Assembly (NCBI RefSeq): GCF_030463565.1
Contig: NC_134643.1
Span: 166,802,491-166,866,490, forward strand
DNA from: Pelecanus crispus
Lineage: Eukaryota; Chordata; Aves; Pelecaniformes; Pelecanidae
Direction: 5' to 3'
DNA length: 64,000 nucleotides
Position 1 is the first letter of the stretch; each line of letters starts with the position of its first letter. This document shows positions 57,343 through 64,000 of the stretch, piece by piece. A program made the position numbers and the translations under genes. The notes below the pieces were generated by a model, which worked only from the letters and a program-made list of their open reading frames with translations, was not told the origin of the DNA and did no database searches.

Positions 57343-59063
57343 ACATTCTTTGCCTCTGTGTTCAACAGCCAGACCAGTCATCCCCAGGGTACTCAGGCCC
57401 TTGAGCAAGAGGATAGGGATAGGGACCAGAATGGAGCCCTCATAGTCCAGGAGGAAGCAGTTAATGACCTGCTATGCCACCTGGACGCTCACAAGTCTAT
57501 GGGGCCGGATGGGATCCACCCGAGAGTACTGAGGGAGCTGGCGGAGGAGCTTGCCAAGCCACTTTCCATCATCTATCAACAGTCCTGATTAACAGGGGAG
57601 GTCCCTGATGACTGGAGGCTTGCCAACGTGACGCCCATCTACAAGAAGGGCCGGAAGGAGGACCCGGGGAACTACAGGCCTGTCAGCCTGACCTCGGTGC
57701 CGGGGAAGATTATGGAGAGGTTCATCTTGAGCGAACTCCACAGGCAAGTACAGGTCAACCAGGGGATCAGACCCAGCCAGCATGGGTTCACGAAAGGCAA
57801 GTCCTGCTTGACCAACCTGATCTCCTTCTATGACCTGGTGACCCGCCTGGTAGATGATGGAAAGGCTGTGGATGTCATCTACCTCGACTTTAGCAAAGCT
57901 TTTGACACCGTCTCGCATAATATCCTCCTCGGGAAGCTGGCAGCTCACGGCTTAGACAGGCATACTCTTCGCTGGGTAAAGAACTGGTTGGGTGGCCGAG
58001 CCCAGAGAGTAGTGATAAATGGTGTTAAGTCCAGTTGGCGGCCGGTCACGAGCGGTGTTCCCCAGGGCTCTATTTTAGGGCCAGCCTTGTTCAATATCTT
58101 TATCAATGATCTGGATGAGGGGATCGAGTGCACCCTCAGTAAGTTTGCAGACGACACCAAATTGGGTGGGAGTGTCGATCTGCTGGAGGGTAGGATGGCC
58201 CTGCAGAGGGACCTGGACAGGCTGGATCGATGGGCTGTGGCCAACTGTATGAGGTTCAACAAGGCCAAGTGCCGGGTCCTGCACTTCGGTCACAACAACC
58301 CCATGCAACGCTACAGGCTTGGGGAGGAGTGGCTGGAAAGCTGCCTGGCCGAAAAGGACCTGGGGGTGTTAGTAGATAGCCGGCTGAACATGAGCCAGCA
58401 GTGTGCCCAGGTGGCCAAGAAGGCCAACAGCATCCTGGCCTGTATCAGGAATGGTGTGGCCAGCAGGAGCAGGGAGGTGATTGTCCCCCTGTACTCGGCG
58501 CTGGTGAGGCCGCACCTGGAATACTGTGTCCAGTTTTGGGCCCCTCAATACAAGAAAGACATTGAGGTGCTGTAGCGTGTTCAGAGGCGGGCAACGAAGC
58601 TGGTGAAGGGTCTGGAGAACAAGTCTTATGAGGAGCGGCTGAGGGAACTGGGGTTGTTTAGCCTGGAAAAGAGGAGGCTGAGGGGAGACCTTATCGCTCT
58701 CTACAACTACCTGAAAGGAGGTTGTAGTGAGGTGGGTGTTGGTCTCTTCTCCCAAGTAGCTAGCGATAGGACAAGAGGAAATGGGCTTAAGCTGCGCCAG
58801 GGGAGGTTTAGACTGGAAATTAGGAAAAATTTCTTTACGGAAAGGGTGGTCAGGCATTGGAACAGGCTGCCCAGAGAGGTGGTGGAGTCATCATCCCTGG
58901 AGGCGTTTAAAAAACGGGTAGATGTGGCACTTCGGGATATGGTTTAGTCTGGTCTACCCTTGATTAGTCTAGAGTGGGCTTGGTAGTGTAGTTTAATGGT
59001 TGGACTGGATGATCTTAAAGGTCTTTTCCAACCTAGATGATTCTATGATTCTATGATTCTATG
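57343..59063 (+). mobile_element. CR1 LINE, sense, 5'-truncated, most of the reverse transcriptase retained
   Basis: About 1.7 kb of a CR1 non-LTR retrotransposon lies in the same direction as DOCK9. Translation stays in one frame from about 57343 ([17 protein letters not shown]) to TAG at 58945-58947, broken only by TGA at 57586-57588 and TAG at 58573-58575. All central reverse transcriptase motifs are visible. Motif A is DFSKAFDTV (Asp codon at 57886), motif B is [10 protein letters not shown] (from 58054), and motif C is FADD (58144-58155). Part of the N-terminal side ([17 protein letters not shown]) is also present. The endonuclease domain and ORF1 are absent. The 3' UTR ends with GGACTGGATGATC and three ATTCTATG units. 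The two stops and the truncation make it inactive. The lack of frameshifts suggests a fairly recent insertion compared with the other copies. Confidence 0.96.
57628..58575 (+). pseudogene. Reverse transcriptase core of the CR1 ORF2 remnant
   Basis: This is the longest uninterrupted part of the CR1 frame (315 codons) and includes RT motifs A, B and C. The reaction would be RNA-templated DNA synthesis primed at a nicked target. It closes at a TAG where the neighbouring copy at 54.07 kb has GAG (Glu), so the stop is probably one substitution. It begins 39 bases after another in-frame stop (57586). It has no host promoter and is intronic to DOCK9; it should not be annotated as a host gene. Confidence 0.93.
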
Positions 59064-60560
59064 TCCTGACTATAAGGAGGCGTGTCAGAATGACAGTTAA
59101 ATCCTTTAGCAGAAGTGCGGTTTTAATCTTGAAGTCTCCTATCCTGACTAACTTCTACTGATAATTTTTCTTTTCCCCTCCCCCCCTCTTTTTTTCTTTC
59201 CCCTGGGACCATAAGGAAGTCAGGTTTTCCCTGAAAACAGAAAGATATCTACTAAGATGGTGTATGAAATGAATCAGTCACCAGTGAGTCAAGGAAGTGC
59301 ACCTTAAGTTGGTACTTCATAGATAACAGTATGCAAAAGTGTGGCATGGACAAGACTTAAGTTAATCTATATTTTGCTTAGCTCCGCTGTGATTTTAAAC
59401 TCATTTTAGTTTGTATTTGTCACAGAGTAAGTGTGTCCAGACCAAGGTACTGTATCTTATCTGACAGATAGTAATGTCTAGCTGAGGGATATTAATGAGA
59501 TATGCTATGTTGGTATTAACAACTTTAGCCAAACTCTTATTCCATGAAATAAAGAGCTTTTAAAAAATGCATTGTACAGAAACATTACGGACCTAATAAA
59601 GGCACTGACTGCAAGAATCCTTTAACTTCATGCTGCCACGAAAACAGGCAGATAAATTTTTTATTCCAGCTTCTTGAGTAGTAATACAGACCTCTATGGT
59701 GCTGTTATCTTTTTTTTCATTAATGCAAGCTACTTATGATAGAGATCTCTTCTATGTGGTGTCTCAGCATCTTTGTCCTGTCCAGGCTACTTGAATCTCT
59801 CCCTAAAAATAATGTTTTGAGAGTAATTTTAACTGTAATCCAAAATTTGAGATTTATATAATTCATTTTAATATAAAGAGTTGCCCCTCCAAAGAGGGAT
59901 TGTGACTCTAGCTATTCCAGAATGGCTGTAATTCTTACTTTACCAAGGCAAGTCAGTGAAATGGGAATATTTTAGGTATAATGTTGACAACATGAAAAGA
60001 TACGTAATACATAGCACACTCATATCTGTGTCTTTTCTTTTTTTTTTTTTTCTTTTTCTTTTTTTCTTTTGGTTTTTTTTTGGATGGTTTTCTTGCTAGA
60101 GAATGTACTCCCTATTGGTGGGACTGCAAGTTACACATTTGCAGTATTTGCCATAGGAGGAATGAGTCTTCCTAACTCTCTGTCTTGTGACTTTTTGTAT
60201 TTCATCTGAATGTAATGCATATGGCAGGGAATTGCCAGGTAAATTGCATGCTGTATTCTACCTGCTATCAACTGGCTGAGCCTTCCTCTTGAACTTGTGA
60301 ATATATTCTTCCAGGGCAAGCCCGTATCTGTTGGTCACTTACGAAACTTGGCAGTATTAAGATATGTAGAGCTGCAACACTGAATCTTCCACTGACATGT
60401 GAAATGTTATGCCTTTAATACAGCTGCAAGGCAGGCTGCCAAGTGTGGGAAGGCAGTGCTAGAATGTCTCTTACTAATACAATGAGAGCAAGAAGTACTG
60501 GCTTTTAATGGTGCTTGTCATTCTGCTAAAGTGGGTCCATATTTTCATATGAGCTACCCT

Positions 60561-60625
60561 GTAAAAACCCAACCCAACCCACCAACCAACCAAAAAAGAA
60601 AAAACCCCACCAAAACCCCAACAAA
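60561..60625. repeat. A/C low-complexity tract
   Basis: Repeated CCCAA / CCAA words followed by AAAACCCC-type runs; almost no G or T. Confidence 0.8.
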
Positions 60626-61263
60626 ACAAAGCATCAAAATCCTTCCAGTCATCTATCCCTCTCAGTTTTGAAAGTTATTTAAGAGATGCTCTGAGTTGCC
60701 AGGGAATTTAGAACCACAAAGGAGCAGAGAACAGGGTTTTGTTGTCAAATCCTTCTGTTTTCGCGTATACAGGACATGCAAGCCTGCCACAGTATTACCC
60801 CTTCCTCCCCTCCTCCCCACAGTTGCTACAGGTTAAGCAACAGTTCTTTGCCTAGAACAACTAACAGAGACAAGTTTGATAGCTGTAATTACAGCTCATA
60901 GATTTAGTGAATGCTGATATTGGACACTCAACAGGGTTTAGTGATCTTGGCGCAGATTTTAAGTGGGACTTGGAGCAAAAGAAATGCTATTAAACCAAAC
61001 TACTCTGGTTTTAGCCTGTTCGTACAGTGAGACTGGGTATTCATCCTTTCTTCCATCGAAGCTCAGAGGAAGTTCTCATGTGCTGCCTGTTCCCTTGCTG
61101 TCACTTACTCTTCATTATACGGTATTGCGCATTAGAAAAGCAAGCTCTTGGAGTGAAAAGTGATTTGAAGGAATAATAGGGTGTACATGGGGAACTTGTC
61201 TTTTGGGCAGCAAATTTGCTGGATGAATCACTGAGGTGTGCTGGGAATACTGAGAACATTTTT

Positions 61264-61291
61264 ACCTATGTAATTTTGTAATTACATAGGT
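61264..61291. repeat. Perfect hairpin, 12-base arms and 4-base loop
   Basis: ACCTATGTAATT (61264-61275), TTGT loop, AATTACATAGGT (61280-61291). The pairing is exact and stops at once outside the arms. It is too short for a microRNA precursor. Confidence 0.9.
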
Positions 61292-64000
61292 GATCCCTTA
61301 AGGGTATATGATGCAAGAAGAGTGCCAACTATTTGGCTATTGGAAGTAATACAAAAAGTACTGTTGTTAAAAGCACCATGAGCAGTCCTTCAAGCCCCTG
61401 TGTTTGTAAAAAGATGAAATGCATTGTTTCCATAATAATCTGAGTTATTTTGCAGATAGGTCTCTATTTAGCTAGTAATTTTCTGCAATTTTGGGAGCCA
61501 TGTTGGAAATGCATTTGTACAGTGACGTTCTTTTTATACATGCATTGATTTCCTGGATTCTGTGTTGATCCTTATTCAGGTAACTGCCTGATACAACAAA
61601 TTGAGTAGGGTTTTTTTTGTTGTTTGTTTTTAAACCATTTAACTGCAAATAAAAAAAAACTACAGGTCATGTAACAAGCTGATAAATTTTCAGCACGTTT
61701 TAGTCCTGTTTTTCATCTTTCTCTTTTTGAATCATAATTTGTTATTGGTAATTTTTTTTTAATATGCCTCTTCATTAAAGTAACTTACCTCTTTTGACTA
61801 TGTGGTGCCTGGGTAAGCAGTATCTCATGGTTTTGGGTTTGGGTTTTTTGTTTGTTTGTTTCTGTTTTGTTTTTTTTTTTTCTTATGTATTTTTTTGTGA
61901 ATTAAATTATTGAGATAATCACCAAGTCCTCAGCAGAAAATAAATTTTGGAAATGCACATCAATTTAGCAATTAAGGTCTATTTCATGCAGGATATAGCT
62001 CTGGAGGTACTCCTTCATGCTTTTGTTGCTGTTAAATAAAAGAACCTCCTCTAATGGTATATGTATGTTAATGAAATGCAAGCTAGAATTTACATTAACC
62101 ATTCAGTGGGGGAAATAACTTTTGTATCTTTAAACTGATGTTATAAAAATGTTGGCTTGTTGGCTTTCTTTTTGTCCTTCATCATGTTTTGAGAAGAATA
62201 GGGAGAATGATGGGGAAAGAAAATCACATTTATACTGAATTAAAGTAATCCAGATGCATTCAAGAGAAGTACCTGACCAGGATAAAACAGTGTTGCAGTT
62301 TGAAAGTAGAATGCTTTGTTAAATTAACCAGGAGGAATACTATTTAAAGTGCATAACATTTTTAAGTCTTTATTAGCATGAGTGTTTGCAAAGTGCCTTG
62401 TGCATAATAAGGTTGTGCATTCTGGTTGCAGTTAAGTATAATTGCAGTCCATCTCAATGAAACAAATTCCTGTTTGGCAGCTGCATCCTCAAGTAATGGT
62501 ATAATTTAGTCTAAGCTGTTCTGTACTTCCGTTTTCTGAAAACAAAAGGAGCTGGTGCAAAATAAAAGTGAAGTGTAACTAAATGTTCTTGAACTATTGT
62601 CTACCTTGATTTACACAGGAAGAGCTGTTTTTGTAAATTTGACTAAACTGCTAGTTTCTTTCTTAACTCTTGAAGAAGCTTTATAGAGTGTTGTTTTCTA
62701 GAGTTTGGTGTCTATATATTAGAGAGACTGCTTAAAAAGTAAACGCATTGAACTTGTTTTTCCCAGAGAAAAAGACAGAAGCATAGTAAATCATTGTTGT
62801 GTTGACTAATAGTTAGTTTTATTATTTCTTTCAGTCCACTCATTGGAAATGTGCTTGCATTGTGGATGGGGTGGGCAAGCTCTTGGTCAGACTCAATTTC
62901 ACAATTGCAGTAAGCTGAAATAATAATATCTTATGCAGGTGTGAGATCAGAGAGAAGGGGAAGAGAAAGGGTTATTAATATCTTATGTTAGGTCTGAAGG
63001 GTAAGAAATGTGTGCCTGAAGTTGTACCTTCTTAAAAATACTAGCAATAAAAGAGGATATATGTGCTTCTCCACAACTTGATCTGCTTTCTACAGATTAA
63101 GGTGACTTTCTCTTCTATTAGAGAATAGATAAAAATTAATGTCAAGTTAAATTTAGGATGTCAGTTATATTGAAGTGAGATAATTAACTGTCCAAAGAAG
63201 TGGAGCAGAGTTGAGAATTGAATGAAGGTGGTGGCTTAGTTTCCACAGCTGTCTGTTTGCTCTAGTGGACAAGGAGTCTAAAATAGGGATGTGCTTCTCT
63301 GGGGAGTTGAATTTTCTTTCAGATGTATTTTTGTTTGGTAAGTACAGCCACTGGGGTTTGTGCACTTGGAGGTTGCAATTCGTTAGTGTTAAAAAGAAAC
63401 AAAGGGAAAACCAAAATACCCCTCTCAAAACCTGGAGAAAACTGCTTATCACAGTTCACTTTTTCCAGGAGGAATTTAGCATACAATCATATGCTACAAC
63501 TACTGCATGGAGGAGCTAGGTTAGTCAAACCTTCAAAAGGACCAAAAATGTCAGCTAGGTTGCATATGAAATTGCTTTGCACTACCCTAAGGAATTGTAC
63601 AGAAATGCTCCCAATAAAAATTGCTGCGCTTTTTTCTTTTTTTTTTCCCCCGGTGTGTGTATGCTGAACAGTGTCTGTAAGTAACGATATAGTAGGAGAG
63701 TAGATTGGATTACAAAAACAAAGTTTGACTTTGTCAAAGCATGACTTGAGTTTATGTTGCAGTTAAGGACAGGAATGGAAGATACTAGCCACTGAGCACT
63801 GTGTAGCCTTGAATCATGAGGCCAAGAGACACTTCTGAAAACAAGACAGGGAAGACACCCGCCAGTGTTTTGTACTGTCAGCAGACAGAAAATCCTATGG
63901 AAGCCAGAGGCAGTGAATGATGGCTGGCTGGTCTTCATGGCTGGAGAACTGAGGTTCTGTCAAGTGACTTCACTCAAGACATGTTGTTGTTTGTTGTTGC

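Larger units (their letters stand above)
59064..64000 (+). other. DOCK9: DOCK9 intron, last part of window
   Basis: T-rich intronic DNA running off the window. It contains a T/C tract near 60038-60080, an A/C tract at 60561-60625, a perfect hairpin at 61264-61291 and T/G runs near 61609-61630 and 61837-61895. I searched for the shared exon 2 (expected start AKPKLIEPLDYE) and did not find it. Confidence 0.65.

Noticed and set aside
57589..58857. Minus-strand open frames of 77-162 codons across the CR1 copy
   Set aside because: They are shadows of the reverse transcriptase frame on the plus strand.
61264..61291. MicroRNA precursor
   Set aside because: The stem has only 12 base pairs and no pairing beyond the arms.
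50609..64000. Search for DOCK9 exon 2 (expected AKPKLIEPLDYE)
   Set aside because: No frame in the window contains this block, so exon 2 must lie beyond 64 kb.
1..64000. tRNA, rRNA, CRISPR, endogenous retrovirus or LTR sequences
   Set aside because: I looked for these signatures by eye and saw none. Short or very old LTR fragments could be missed without a database search.

Overview
This is vertebrate nuclear DNA, and the repeats point to a bird. Every recognisable transposon is a CR1 LINE. Several copies carry the avian CR1 3' end (…GGACTGGATGATCTTAAAGG… followed by ATTCTATG repeats), and there are no Alu, L1, B1 or tRNA-SINE sequences. There are no bacterial-style operons, rRNA genes, tRNA genes or CRISPR arrays. 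I cannot assign an order or species.

The window covers the divergent (head-to-head) UBAC2 / DOCK9 interval. On the minus strand, 1113-1143 is the coding part of UBAC2 exon 1 (start MFTSTGSNGL, then a GTGAGT donor), and 1-1112 is the start of UBAC2 intron 1. Its CpG-island promoter (about 590-1600) contains a very large GC hairpin at 1302-1404. From about 1.6 to 31.6 kb is intergenic DNA with CR1 fragments at 16.5, 21.3 and 28.5-29.1 kb. It also holds two nearly identical inverted octamer elements at 4.0 and 6.5 kb, and an unexplained 234-codon open frame at 5.3-6.0 kb that contains a cluster of palindromes. A second CpG island (about 31.6-33.1 kb) holds DOCK9 exon 1a on the plus strand (coding 32508-32621). 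The rest of the window, to 64 kb, is DOCK9 5' intronic DNA.

A second DOCK9 first exon (1b, coding 50447-50608) lies 18 kb downstream of exon 1a in the same intron. It encodes an alternative N-terminus starting MGCTTS, a likely myristoylation/palmitoylation signal. Both exons end in phase 0 at a leucine codon followed by GT, so both can splice to the same downstream exon, which is outside the window. DOCK9 is a CDC42-specific guanine nucleotide exchange factor, and UBAC2 is an ER membrane protein linked to ER-associated degradation. They share a boundary, but I infer no functional link between them.

The DOCK9 intron carries antisense CR1 copies at 40.3-40.8 and 44.8-45.7 kb. It also carries two sense copies of one family at 53.9-54.6 and 57.3-59.1 kb. 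The larger sense copy still reads through most of the reverse transcriptase in one frame with only two stop codons. The main points to check are the UBAC2 promoter hairpin, the acylated DOCK9 start with its overlapping upstream reading frame, and the paired octamer palindromes.
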